From Pseudomonadota bacterium (GTDB lineage Bacteria; Pseudomonadota; Gammaproteobacteria; Xanthomonadales; Xanthomonadaceae), in the NCBI GenBank assembly GCA_018241125.1, contig JAFEEL010000010.1:1-60658 (forward strand): a stretch of 60,658 nucleotides of DNA, read 5' to 3'. The notes beneath the pieces are model-generated. The model was given only the letters and a program-made list of their open reading frames with translations. It ran no database searches and had not been told where the DNA came from. Within the stretch, counting starts at the first letter, position 1; every line of letters begins with the position of its first letter. Position numbers and translations under genes: made by a program. Positions 9,904 to 18,659 of the stretch are shown piece by piece.

Positions 9904-10836
9904 TCACCTCGCCGCTGCCGCCCGCTCGGTCAGCCAATCGCGCGGCCGCAGGTAATCGGCCAACCGTGCCTCCGCACTGCCAGCTTCCGGCGCGTAGCCG
10001 ATCTCCCAGCGCACGCGCGGCGGCAGGCTCATCAAGATCGCCTCGGTGCGGCCGCCGCTTTGCAGGCCGAACAGGGTGCCGCGATCCCAGACGAGGTTGA
10101 ACTCGACATAGCGGCCGCGTCGGTACAGCTGGAACTCGCGCTCGCGTTCACCATACGGCGTGTCCTTGCGCCACCGCACGATCGGCAGATACGCATCGAG
10201 ATAGGCATTGCCGACCGCACGCACGAAGCCGAAGGCGTTGGCGAAGCCGCCGTCGCGGAAGTCGTCGAAGAACAAGCCGCCCACGCCGCGCGCTTCGTTG
10301 CGATGTTTGAGAAAAAAATACTCGTCGCACCAGCGTTTGCAGCGCGCGTACAGATCCGTGCCGAACCGCATGCAGGCGTCGCGGGCGACGTGGTGCCAGT
10401 GCAGCACGTCGGCGTCGAAGGGATAGAACGGGGTGAGATCGAAACCGCCGCCGAACCACCAGATCGGTGCGCCGGATGCGGGCGTGGCTTCGAAGTAGCG
10501 CACGTTGGCATGGCTGGTCGGCACGTAGGGGTTGCGCGGGTGCACCACCAGCGACACGCCCACCGCACGCCACGGCGCGCCTGCCAGCTCGGGCCGGTGC
10601 GCGGTCGCCGAAGGCGGCAGGGTCGCGCCGCGCACGTCGGAAAAGCCCACGCCGGCTTGCTCGAACACCGCACCTTCGCGCAGCACCCGTGAGTTGCCGC
10701 CGCCGCCCTCAGGCCGCTGCCACACGTCGTCGCCAAAGCGCGCGCCGCCGTCGGCGTCTTCCAGCGCCGCGCAGATGCGCGTTTGCAGGCCGGAAAGAAA
10801 CACCTGGACGGCGACGATGTCGGGTGCATCGAGCAT
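9904..10836 (-). CDS. hemF: Oxygen-dependent coproporphyrinogen III oxidase
   Basis: 310 aa. It catalyses the two oxidative decarboxylations converting coproporphyrinogen III to protoporphyrinogen IX using O2. Family blocks include [38 protein letters not shown], and [15 protein letters not shown] near the C-terminus. The start is ATG 10836 ([15 protein letters not shown]); the longer open frame to 11337 runs antisense through the chorismatase gene. A TACGCT box ends about 8 bases before the ATG, so the transcript may be leaderless. Confidence 0.96.
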   Translation of the reverse strand: MLDAPDIVAVQVFLSGLQTRICAALEDADGGARFGDDVWQRPEGGGGNSRVLREGAVFEQAGVGFSDVRGATLPPSATAHRPELAGAPWRAVGVSLVVHPRNPYVPTSHANVRYFEATPASGAPIWWFGGGFDLTPFYPFDADVLHWHHVARDACMRFGTDLYARCKRWCDEYFFLKHRNEARGVGGLFFDDFRDGGFANAFGFVRAVGNAYLDAYLPIVRWRKDTPYGEREREFQLYRRGRYVEFNLVWDRGTLFGLQSGGRTEAILMSLPPRVRWEIGYAPEAGSAEARLADYLRPRDWLTERAAAAR

Positions 10837-10900
10837 GGCGCGTAGCGTACACGGGCGAGCGTGCATGATAGTGGTTTGACCAGACTTCGGATGTTGAAAG

Positions 10901-10947
10901 CCCGCCGCGATCAGAACCGCAATCGGGCCTGCAAGGCCCTCCCACAA
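10901..10947. repeat. REP-like palindrome, hemF-chorismatase gap
   Basis: On the minus strand this reads GTGGGAGGGCCTTGCAGGCC followed by a degenerate CGCGGCGGGC half, the same family as 4382-4447 and 46248-46407. It lies in the divergent hemF/chorismatase intergenic region. Confidence 0.65.
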
Positions 10948-11006
10948 CAGCATGCGGACGGCCATTCCAAAGGACATGTGCAAGGCCCGCGCGCGGAGGC
11001 TGCGGC

Positions 11007-11012
11007 TATAAT
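11007..11012 (+). promoter_or_regulatory. -10 box (TATAAT) for the chorismatase gene
   Basis: A perfect TATAAT ends 8 bases before the GTG at 11021, so the transcript would begin at or within a few bases of the start codon (leaderless). No good -35 hexamer is visible 17 bases upstream (GGCCCG). Confidence 0.5.
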
Positions 11013-11020
11013 CGCCAGCA

Positions 11021-11956
11021 GTGAACGTCTCCCAGCAATCCGCCGCCACGCGCTCGCTTGCCGGCCCCGCCGCGCCGTCGTTGCGAGTGGACTTCGTCGA
11101 TCGACCGTCGGCGCTGCGGTTTGCTTTCGTCGCAGGCGTCGTTGACGCGCAGCCGGTGCGGTGCGCGCACCTGGCAGGGCCGCCCGAACCCGAATGCTGG
11201 CAGCTCGGCGCGGATTTCCGTGTGCAGGCACAAGCAGTGACGGAGATCGATGGCGACATCGAAACCGCTGCACGGCGTGCGTATGTGGCGGTGCTGGCGG
11301 CAGTTCGCGCCAGCGCACAACCGCATCTTGTGCGCATCTGGAACTACCTCGGCGCGATCAACGACGGTGCTGGCGACAACGAGCGCTACCGGCGCTTTTC
11401 CGTCGGTCGCGCCGCGGCGGCGGACGCGGCGTTCAACGCCGAGCCGCCGGCGGCCACTGCGATCGGCCACGACGGCGGCGCGGGCGTGTTGCAGGTCGTG
11501 GCGCTGTGCGCGGCGACGCCCGCCATCGCGCTGGAAAATCCGCGGCAGACGCCCGCCTGGAGCTACCCACGCGAATATGGCCCGGTGTCGCCGGGCTTTT
11601 CGCGCGGCGCGCTGCTGGATGCTGGATCGCACGCGCCCACGCTGCTGGCCTCGGGCACCGCGAGCATCGTCGGGCATGTTTCGCAGCACGTCGGCGATGT
11701 GGCCGAACAGCTGCGCGAGAGCCTGCGCAACCTCGATGCGCTGCTCACGGTCGGCAGCCAGCGCGCCGACATCGGGTTCCATTTCGAACGCTGCCAAGCG
11801 CTGCGCGTGTACCTGCGCCATGCGCACGATCTGCCGCTGGCGCAGGCGGTGATCGCGCGCAGTGGCCTGCCGTCCGAGTGCGTCGTCTATCTACGCGGCG
11901 ACGTATGCCGGCGCGAGCTGGACGTGGAGATCGAGGGCGTGTTCGGCGTGGGGTAG
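11021..11956 (+). CDS. xanB2: Chorismatase, XanB2/FkbO/Hyg5 family
   Basis: 311 aa. Chorismatases cleave pyruvate from chorismate; XanB2 of Xanthomonas makes 3- and 4-hydroxybenzoate for xanthomonadin pigment, signalling and ubiquinone. Signature blocks are [20 protein letters not shown] (about residues 107-126), [14 protein letters not shown] (about 183-197), [12 protein letters not shown] (about 212-223) and the C-terminal [11 protein letters not shown] with two glutamates. An in-frame stop at 11009 makes GTG 11021 the first possible start; internal TTG/GTG codons are alternatives. It stands alone: no xanthomonadin (pig) genes are adjacent in this window. The symbol reflects family resemblance; whether the product is 3-HBA, 4-HBA or a dihydroxy-diene cannot be read from the sequence. 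Confidence 0.85.
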   Translation: MNVSQQSAATRSLAGPAAPSLRVDFVDRPSALRFAFVAGVVDAQPVRCAHLAGPPEPECWQLGADFRVQAQAVTEIDGDIETAARRAYVAVLAAVRASAQPHLVRIWNYLGAINDGAGDNERYRRFSVGRAAAADAAFNAEPPAATAIGHDGGAGVLQVVALCAATPAIALENPRQTPAWSYPREYGPVSPGFSRGALLDAGSHAPTLLASGTASIVGHVSQHVGDVAEQLRESLRNLDALLTVGSQRADIGFHFERCQALRVYLRHAHDLPLAQAVIARSGLPSECVVYLRGDVCRRELDVEIEGVFGVG

Positions 11957-11971
11957 ATTGCAGAGCCGATC

Positions 11972-12472
11972 TCAGCCGCGGTGGCTGCGAATCGACTCCA
12001 GCAATTCCACCAGTTCATCCGGCTCCATTCCGTAGGTATCCGGCAGCTGCGCCTCGAATCCGAAGTTGTCGAAGTTGAACTTGCGCAGGCGTGAGGCCGG
12101 GCCGCAGCCGGGCCGGTAATTCCAGCCCACCCACACGCCCCGCGCCGGCGAATGCCCGAGTACGCCGAACCCCACCACATCCTTCCAGAGCGTGCGGTGG
12201 CGGCGAAACAGCGCACGCATCTCGAAACCCTGCGCATCCAGTTGCAAGCGACTCACGCCGGGCACCAGTTGCAACGCGCTCACCAACGCGCACAACCCGA
12301 AAAACCCGATCACACACCACGCCTGCCACGCCGGCGAGTTCGCCGGATCGTGCAGCATGATCACTCCGCCCGCACCCAACGCCACCGAAATCGCCAGTAC
12401 CAGCAGCCACTTGCGCGGCGACGGGTTGAGCGTGATCGGCAATCGCGGCCGGGGCGATTGGGCAGCTGTCAT
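11972..12472 (-). CDS. Small membrane protein with PH-like domain, function unknown
   Basis: 166 aa, start MTAAQSPRPRLPITLNPSPR. Two hydrophobic helices near the N-terminus (WLLVLAISVALGAGGVIML and AWCVIGFFGLCALVSALQL) precede a beta-rich region (LQLDAQGFEMRALFRRHRTLWKDVVGFGVL) resembling small bacterial YcxB/PH-type domains, ending in an acidic helix. Its ATG overlaps the S9 peptidase stop as ATGA (12469-12472), so it is the coupled second gene of that operon. No catalytic motif is recognised. Confidence 0.75.
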   Translation of the reverse strand: MTAAQSPRPRLPITLNPSPRKWLLVLAISVALGAGGVIMLHDPANSPAWQAWCVIGFFGLCALVSALQLVPGVSRLQLDAQGFEMRALFRRHRTLWKDVVGFGVLGHSPARGVWVGWNYRPGCGPASRLRKFNFDNFGFEAQLPDTYGMEPDELVELLESIRSHRG

Positions 12473-14853
12473 TTCAGCGTATGCTCGAACAACTCGTCGA
12501 TGCGCCGATACTCGTCCAGCCACGCATCGGCGTCTTCGAAGGCGTGCCGTTCCAGCGGATAGGGCGCGATGCTCCAGCCATCCTTGTGCAGCTCGATGAG
12601 CTTTTGCACCAGCCGTACCGAATCCTGGAAGAACACGTTGTCGTCCATCATGCCGTGGCAGATCAGCAACGTGCCTCGGAGACCGTCGGCGAACTCGATC
12701 GGCGAACTGCGCCGGTAGGCTTCCGGGTCGAGGTCGGGCGTGTTGAGGATGGCTGAGGTATAACCGTGGTCGTACTCGGACCAGTCGGATACCGGGCGCA
12801 GCGCGGCGCCGGCCTTGAACACCTCGGGCGCGCGGAACAGCGCCATCAGGGTCATGAAGCCGCCGTAGCTGCCGCCGTAGATGCCGACCTTGTCCGGGTT
12901 GCCCTGGGCGTTGGCGACCATCCACTTCACGCCGTCCAGATAATCCTCCAGCTCGGGGTGGCCCATGTTGCGGTAGATCGCCGTGCGCCAGTCGCGGCCG
13001 TAGCCAGCCGAGCCGCGGTAATCCATCGCCATCACCACGTAGCCTTGCTGCACCAGCAACTGCTCGAACATCTGTTCGCGGAAGTAGTACGACCAGCGCG
13101 AGAAGCTGTCCTGCAGGTAGCCGGCGCCGTGCACGAACATCACGATCGGGTAACGTTTGCCGGGCTCCAGCGTGGCCGGTCGGTAGAGCTTGGCCCAGAT
13201 CGGTTTGGCGCCGTGCGTGGATGGCACCTGCACGAAGCGCGGGGCGAGGAAGCTGCGCGCCTTGTAGCTGTCCGTGCGGGTGTCGGTGAGCGCGGTGGCC
13301 TTGCCGCCAGCGGCCGGCACCACCGCCAGCTGCGGCGGCAGGAAGGGGCCCGAATAGCGCACCAGCAGCTGCTTTTGATCTGGTGACAGGGTGAAGTCTT
13401 CCACGCCTTGCAAGTCGGTGATCTCTTTCACCGCATCGGTGTGCAGGTCTTGTTCGCACACCTCGTAACCGCCCGGCCACTTGCGGTTGCACACGAACCA
13501 CGCGCGCATGCCATCAGCGGAAAGCTGCACGCCGGACGTTTCCCAGTCGCCGTGGGTGCGCTCGCGCGCCGGCTGCCCCGGCACCACGGTATACAGGTGC
13601 GAGTAGCCGGATTGTTCGGACAGCAGCCACAGCGTGCGGTTGTCCGGCATCCAGCCGAAATCGTTGAAGGCGAACGAGTTGACCCACGCCGGGTCGGTCA
13701 GGCGATGGGCGCTGACGAAGGCCTTGCCAGAAAAATCCACGGTGGCGATCCAGCGATCCTTGTTGTCCACGCTCAGCAGCTCCACCGCGAGCTGACGGCC
13801 ATCGGCGCTCCACGCCATGCCCGCAGCGCGCACCGGGCGATGGCCTTTCAGGGGCGCCTTGCCGGCGGCCTTGCGCAGCGCCGCCAGCGGGTCGACGTCG
13901 ATCCCCGGCAGGCCGGCGACGGACACATCGGCGAGCTTGCCCGTGCGCAGATCGATCAGCTTGAACGCCTCGCCCGGCGGGTCGTTGCGACCGACGCGGA
14001 TGCGCTCGGGCTCTTGTTCCTCGTAGCCGCTGTCGGTGACGAACTTCTGCAACTTGCCGATGCGCCCCGGATCGGCGTCCTTGGGCGAGGTCGCCACCAG
14101 CGCCAGGCGCCCGTCGGGCGAGAGCGACGAGGCATCGATGCTCGCATCGGCGCCCAGATACACCGGCGCCGGCGCGCGCGTCGGGTCGGCCGCGCGCTGC
14201 TCGCGCTGCTGTTGCTGGCGGGCGTCGCGGGCCTGCTTTTGCTCGCGCAAGGTGGCGAACAGGCGCATCTGGTTGGCTGCCATCACGTCCGGCGGCGGCG
14301 GCGCGTCCGGATCTTTTTCCGCCTTGAGTTGCAGCGCCGTCTCCACCACCCGTTGGTCGAAGCGGTAGCGGAACCAGGTGTCGTCGACGTGCCAGATCAC
14401 GCCGGCATCGCCCGCGGTAAAGTTCACATCAGACGCGCCGGCCACGCCACGGGTGACTTGCGTCAGGGTACCGGTTTGCAGATCGCGCACGAACACGTCG
14501 CCGTTGCGCACGAACACGCTGCGGCGGCGGGCGGCGTCGTAAACCGGGTTGCCGGCGTCCAGGTCGGCGCGTTCGGTGTCGGGCACCGCCCGCATCGGCG
14601 AACTACCGGACGCCGCGACCACATACAGGTCGCGCACGCCGCCGTGATCCGGGCTGCCAACGCGCTTGAGCGGGAAGTAGGCCTGCTTGCCGTCCCACGA
14701 CCACCAAGCGGTATCGATCGGCGGGCCGATCCAGTCCGGGTTGGCCATCGCCTGTTCGAGCGTAATCGACGTGGGCGGTGCCGTTGGCGGCGCCGGTTGC
14801 GCGAGCGCCCCGGCGACGGTGAGCGACAAAGGCAGCAAGAACGCGGCGCGCAT
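12469..14853 (-). CDS. S9 family prolyl oligopeptidase / DPP IV-like peptidase, exported
   Basis: 794 aa with a signal peptide (AAFLLPLSLTVAGALAQP), a long beta-propeller region with a Gln/Arg-rich insert around residue 205, and a C-terminal alpha/beta-hydrolase domain. The catalytic triad is visible: Ser in GGSYGGF (about 661), Asp in HGMMDDNVF (about 735) and His in ERHAFED (about 769). The propeller restricts access to small peptides in this family. It is probably periplasmic, degrading proline-containing peptides for nutrition, which fits the other exported peptidase at 4607. It forms a coupled pair with the small membrane protein downstream. Confidence 0.92.
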   Translation of the reverse strand: MRAAFLLPLSLTVAGALAQPAPPTAPPTSITLEQAMANPDWIGPPIDTAWWSWDGKQAYFPLKRVGSPDHGGVRDLYVVAASGSSPMRAVPDTERADLDAGNPVYDAARRRSVFVRNGDVFVRDLQTGTLTQVTRGVAGASDVNFTAGDAGVIWHVDDTWFRYRFDQRVVETALQLKAEKDPDAPPPPDVMAANQMRLFATLREQKQARDARQQQQREQRAADPTRAPAPVYLGADASIDASSLSPDGRLALVATSPKDADPGRIGKLQKFVTDSGYEEQEPERIRVGRNDPPGEAFKLIDLRTGKLADVSVAGLPGIDVDPLAALRKAAGKAPLKGHRPVRAAGMAWSADGRQLAVELLSVDNKDRWIATVDFSGKAFVSAHRLTDPAWVNSFAFNDFGWMPDNRTLWLLSEQSGYSHLYTVVPGQPARERTHGDWETSGVQLSADGMRAWFVCNRKWPGGYEVCEQDLHTDAVKEITDLQGVEDFTLSPDQKQLLVRYSGPFLPPQLAVVPAAGGKATALTDTRTDSYKARSFLAPRFVQVPSTHGAKPIWAKLYRPATLEPGKRYPIVMFVHGAGYLQDSFSRWSYYFREQMFEQLLVQQGYVVMAMDYRGSAGYGRDWRTAIYRNMGHPELEDYLDGVKWMVANAQGNPDKVGIYGGSYGGFMTLMALFRAPEVFKAGAALRPVSDWSEYDHGYTSAILNTPDLDPEAYRRSSPIEFADGLRGTLLICHGMMDDNVFFQDSVRLVQKLIELHKDGWSIAPYPLERHAFEDADAWLDEYRRIDELFEHTLK

Positions 14854-14992
14854 CGGAACCTCCCGATTTTCGATGGCAAAGCGGCCAGCCTAACAGGGCG
14901 ACAGGGCAGCCGACTGCGCCAGAAGTCACGCCCGGCGCTTTAACGGCGGCGCATTTCCGGCCACAATCGCACCCGTCCCCTCGCGCCATCCC

Positions 14993-15313
14993 ATGCACGC
15001 CTACGTCTACAAGTCGTCCCGCAAGGCCGACACCTACGTGTACCTGCGCGAACGCGACGGCTTCGCGCTGCTGCCCGAGCCGCTGCGCGATGGCTTGGGC
15101 GCGTTGGTGTTCGTGCTGGAGGTGGCGTTGACGCCCGCGCGCAAACTCGCCCGCGCGGATGCCGCAGTGGTGCGTGCGCATCTGGCCGAGCGCGGCTTCC
15201 ACGTGCAGATGCCGCCCCATGGCGTGGGGCGGTCGGCGGTGGAGCGTCTGCACGACATGGCCGCCCTGGCTGCCGAAACACGATGCGACGCGGGTTCCGA
15301 TGACCGCCTCTGA
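14993..15313 (+). CDS. YcgL domain protein
   Basis: 106 aa. The N-terminus [18 protein letters not shown] and the block [20 protein letters not shown] followed by FHVQMPP match the YcgL family of small conserved gammaproteobacterial proteins of unknown function. Its 3' end overlaps the ankyrin gene start by 14 bp (15300-15313), implying co-transcription. Confidence 0.88.
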   Translation: MHAYVYKSSRKADTYVYLRERDGFALLPEPLRDGLGALVFVLEVALTPARKLARADAAVVRAHLAERGFHVQMPPHGVGRSAVERLHDMAALAAETRCDAGSDDRL

Positions 15314-18300
15314 GCGCCCCGCCCGGCAAGGGCTGCGCGCCAGCGTGGCGCTGATCGGAGGCATCGGTCTGTCGCTGGCGCCATTGTTTGCGCCCTTGCC
15401 ATGGGCGCTGGCCGGACCCTGGCTGGCGCAGCCGTTGTATGCGCTGGGTACGGCGTGGTGGCTGGGGTCGCGCCCGGTCGGTGAGGAGCCCGGACGCTGG
15501 CTGCCCGACGCGATTGCCTTGGCGGTGTTGTGGGGCGCGGCAGGCGTGCTGGCGTACCTGGCGATGGCCTGGCCGCTGCCGATGCTGCTTTCCAATGGCA
15601 GCCTCGGCGCTGCCCTGGGCGCCAGCGCGGCCACCGGGTTCGGCTTGATCGTGCTGTGGCGCTACTGGCCGGTGTTCGCCCGCGCCGAGCGCGTCGGCGG
15701 CGGGCTGGCCGATCTGTACGAAACGGCCAGCGACGACATCGAAGTCGGCACCGGTGCCGGACTGGGCATCGCACTGGCGATCGGCGCGATCCTGGCGATG
15801 ACTTTGTGCGCCGGCTGGGACGGACTGGCCCCGCCGCTGGCGCGGGTGGTCTTGTTCGCCGCGCAGGCGCTGCTGGCACCGCTGCTGCACGGCGCGATCC
15901 ACGCCTTGGGCGCGCAGCCGCCGCGCAGCCGCTTCGAGTACGTCGAGCCGGAGCACGCCTCCGAAGACGGGCAATGGCCCGGATCGGCGCCGGCGCCGAT
16001 TCCGTTCGAAGAACTGGGCGATCCAAACCTGCGCGTGTACGCCGCTGCTCGCGCCGGTCGCGCCGACGAGGCGATCGCCGCACTGCGCCGCGGGGCCGAT
16101 CCACACCGCCTGCCTGACCCGGACGATCGCGATCAGCGCAGCTTGCCGGTGCTGGCCGCGGTGATGCCCGACGTGGCCTTGTTGCGTGAGTTGATTGCCC
16201 GCGGGATCGACATCAACCACGAGCATGCCGGGTTGACGCCGCTGTTGGCAGCCACCCGCGACAGCTGGCATGGGCGCATCGAGACAGTGACTACCTTGCT
16301 GGCCAACGGCGCCGACCCGCGGCATGCCGATCGCGAAGGCAACACGCCCCTGCACCACGCCGCGCGCAGTTCCGATGTCGATGTGACCGCGCGCCTGCTC
16401 GATGCGCAGGCGCTGATCGATGCCCTCAATGGCGATGGCTTCAGCCCGTTGGGCGTGGCTTGCGAAGCGGGCAACTGGCGGTTGGCGCGCTTCCTGCTGG
16501 AGCGCGCGGCGCGCCCGGAGCCCGATCGCGGCCAGCCGGCGATACTCGCTGCGGCCGGCGGCGACGACGATGCTGCTGGCGTGCAGTTGCTGCTCAAGCA
16601 CCACGCGCAGGTGGACGCGCGTGGCGATCATCAGACGACGGCCTTGATGCTGGCCAGCACCTGCGCCAACGCGGAGATCGTCGCGGCGTTGCTGGCCGCC
16701 GGGGCCGAGATCGATGCCCGCGACAGCGAAGGGCAGACCGCGCTGATGCACGCCGCGCGCGCCGGCAGCGACGCGGTGGTCGAAATGCTTGCCAAGGCCA
16801 ACCCCGATCCGGGATTGGTGGACTTGCAGGGGCGCAACGCGCTAGCCCACGCCTGTGCTTCACAAGCCAGCGAACCCTCGCTGATCCGCGCCCTGGTCGG
16901 CATGGGGGTGGATGCGCACCGGCAGAGCAACGACGGTCGCCGTGCCATCGACCACGCGCTGGCCGCCGGGCGCTGGCGGTTGGTGGTGGAACTGGATCCG
17001 AATTATCCGCTGCCCGACAGCGTGGCCGAGGATCTGGCCGCCGGCCCGGTCGAACGCAGCCCGGCGCAATTGCTGCGCGAGGCGTTGGTCGTGCGTCGCT
17101 TCGAGGCGGCTCAGGCGGCGCTGGCGCTGGGCGATGCGCACGAGTTGGCGAGTGCGCAGCTGCGTGATTTCGTGCTGGAAGCCGATCTGGACGTGTTCGA
17201 CTGGCTACTGGCGCACGGTGCCGACCCGGAAGCGCGCGAGCCCGGCCAGGACAGCCTGCTGTTTGCCGTGCTCGATCGCGGTGGCGGCGGCACGGTTACC
17301 GCGTGGCGCCTGCTCGATCGTGCGGTGTCGCCGGCCGGCGCCGGCGGGCTGGCGCGTTATCTGCATGCCTGCATGCTTTCCGAGGCCAGCGCGCGCTCGC
17401 GTGAGCAGCTGGCGCTGGCCTTGCTCGAACGCGGTGCCGATCCGTTCGTCGCCAGCGCCGGCACGCCGCCATTGCATTTCACCATCCGCTTGGGCTGGTT
17501 GCGCCTGGCCGAACGCCTGCTGATGCTGGGCATCGCCCCGGACGCCCGCGATACGCGCGGCATCACCGCCTTGCAGCTGGCGTGCACGCTCGGTCGGGAG
17601 ACGGCAGTGCGCTTGTTGGTCGGTGCCGGTGCCTCACCGGATGCGCGCACGCCCACCGGCGAAACGGCGCTGGGCATCGCCTTGGCCGCCGAACGCAGCG
17701 ATCTGGTGGCGTGGCTGGATTGGCGCGGCTGGCGCCTGCCGCTGCGCCCGCTGCACCCGACCGACCTGCCGGCCGCGGCGGCGGTGGGTGACGCTGGTGC
17801 GGTGCGTCGCTTGCTCGACCTTGGCATGCCGATCGACACCGTCGATGCACAAGGCTGTACCGCCTTGCTGCGCGCCGCCGGTGGCGGGCAACTGGTGGTG
17901 GTGGGCATGTTGTTGCAGCGCGGCGCCGACGCTGCCATCGTCTCGGCGGCTGGGGCCACGCCGCTGACCGCGGCGATCAGCATGCGCCACCCGCAGATCG
18001 TGGAAATGCTGTTGGCGCATGGGGTCGACATCGAGCACGCGCTGCCCGGCGGGGTCTCCCCGCTGCTGCTGGCTGCCGCGCTGGGCCTGCCGGACATGGT
18101 GGCGCGCCTGCTCAACAAGGGCGCCGACTTGGCGCGACGCGACGATCGCGGCTTGGGCGCCCTGCATTGTGCTTGCGGGTACGCCTTCCAGGCGCACGAC
18201 CGGCAGCGCGCGCTGGCGCTGCTCGACGACCTGCTGCTGGCCGGCGCCGAGATCGACGCCATCACCGGCAAGGGAGAAACGCCGTTGCTGCTACTGACCG

Positions 18301-18617
18301 GCGCGGGCGCCGAGGCCGGTGCGGCCGGCGATGAGGAGGTGTTGTTGGCCGCGCTCGAGTCCTTGCTTGGCGCTGGCGCGGCCGTCGAGGCGCGCGAGGC
18401 GCGTGGATACACGGCTTTGCATTTCGCGGCAATGCATGGCTTGGGGCGCGTGGTGCAACGGCTGCTGGCCGCCGGCGGCGACGGCGGCGCGCGCGACATC
18501 CTCGGGCGCACACCCTACGACATGGCGTTGCAGCACGGTTATGCCGATGTCGCGGCAGAAATCGAGCCGCTGCGCGCCAGCGGCCCACCGATCGCCCGGC
18601 GCGCCCGCAAGGAGTGA
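15300..18617 (+). CDS. Large membrane-anchored ankyrin-repeat protein
   Basis: 1105 aa from ATG 15300. The first roughly 215 residues hold about five hydrophobic helices (for example [20 protein letters not shown] and [20 protein letters not shown]). From about residue 240 to 1095 come many ankyrin repeats with typical words such as [41 protein letters not shown] and [20 protein letters not shown]. Around residues 560-750 the repeat is more diverged. Ankyrin arrays bind proteins, so this is probably an inner-membrane scaffold facing the cytoplasm; no enzyme domain is seen. It overlaps ycgL and is followed 42 bp later by soeA. Confidence 0.88.
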   Translation: MTASERPARQGLRASVALIGGIGLSLAPLFAPLPWALAGPWLAQPLYALGTAWWLGSRPVGEEPGRWLPDAIALAVLWGAAGVLAYLAMAWPLPMLLSNGSLGAALGASAATGFGLIVLWRYWPVFARAERVGGGLADLYETASDDIEVGTGAGLGIALAIGAILAMTLCAGWDGLAPPLARVVLFAAQALLAPLLHGAIHALGAQPPRSRFEYVEPEHASEDGQWPGSAPAPIPFEELGDPNLRVYAAARAGRADEAIAALRRGADPHRLPDPDDRDQRSLPVLAAVMPDVALLRELIARGIDINHEHAGLTPLLAATRDSWHGRIETVTTLLANGADPRHADREGNTPLHHAARSSDVDVTARLLDAQALIDALNGDGFSPLGVACEAGNWRLARFLLERAARPEPDRGQPAILAAAGGDDDAAGVQLLLKHHAQVDARGDHQTTALMLASTCANAEIVAALLAAGAEIDARDSEGQTALMHAARAGSDAVVEMLAKANPDPGLVDLQGRNALAHACASQASEPSLIRALVGMGVDAHRQSNDGRRAIDHALAAGRWRLVVELDPNYPLPDSVAEDLAAGPVERSPAQLLREALVVRRFEAAQAALALGDAHELASAQLRDFVLEADLDVFDWLLAHGADPEAREPGQDSLLFAVLDRGGGGTVTAWRLLDRAVSPAGAGGLARYLHACMLSEASARSREQLALALLERGADPFVASAGTPPLHFTIRLGWLRLAERLLMLGIAPDARDTRGITALQLACTLGRETAVRLLVGAGASPDARTPTGETALGIALAAERSDLVAWLDWRGWRLPLRPLHPTDLPAAAAVGDAGAVRRLLDLGMPIDTVDAQGCTALLRAAGGGQLVVVGMLLQRGADAAIVSAAGATPLTAAISMRHPQIVEMLLAHGVDIEHALPGGVSPLLLAAALGLPDMVARLLNKGADLARRDDRGLGALHCACGYAFQAHDRQRALALLDDLLLAGAEIDAITGKGETPLLLLTGAGAEAGAAGDEEVLLAALESLLGAGAAVEAREARGYTALHFAAMHGLGRVVQRLLAAGGDGGARDILGRTPYDMALQHGYADVAAEIEPLRASGPPIARRARKE

Positions 18618-18659
18618 TCCTGGCTCGCGGCGGCGGCGGCATGGCGGCACAATGACTGC

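Noticed and set aside
9904-11337. 477-aa hemF fusion
   Set aside because: The additional N-terminal part is antisense to the chorismatase; normal HemF starts at 10836.
11972-13501. 509-codon minus-strand frame joining S9 peptidase shadow to the small membrane protein
   Set aside because: The upstream part is a wrong-frame reading of the S9 gene; the true small protein begins at 12472 on an ATGA overlap.
14940-16751. 603-codon minus-strand frame over the ankyrin gene
   Set aside because: Composition is typical of a shadow frame; ycgL and the ankyrin protein on the plus strand have clear families.
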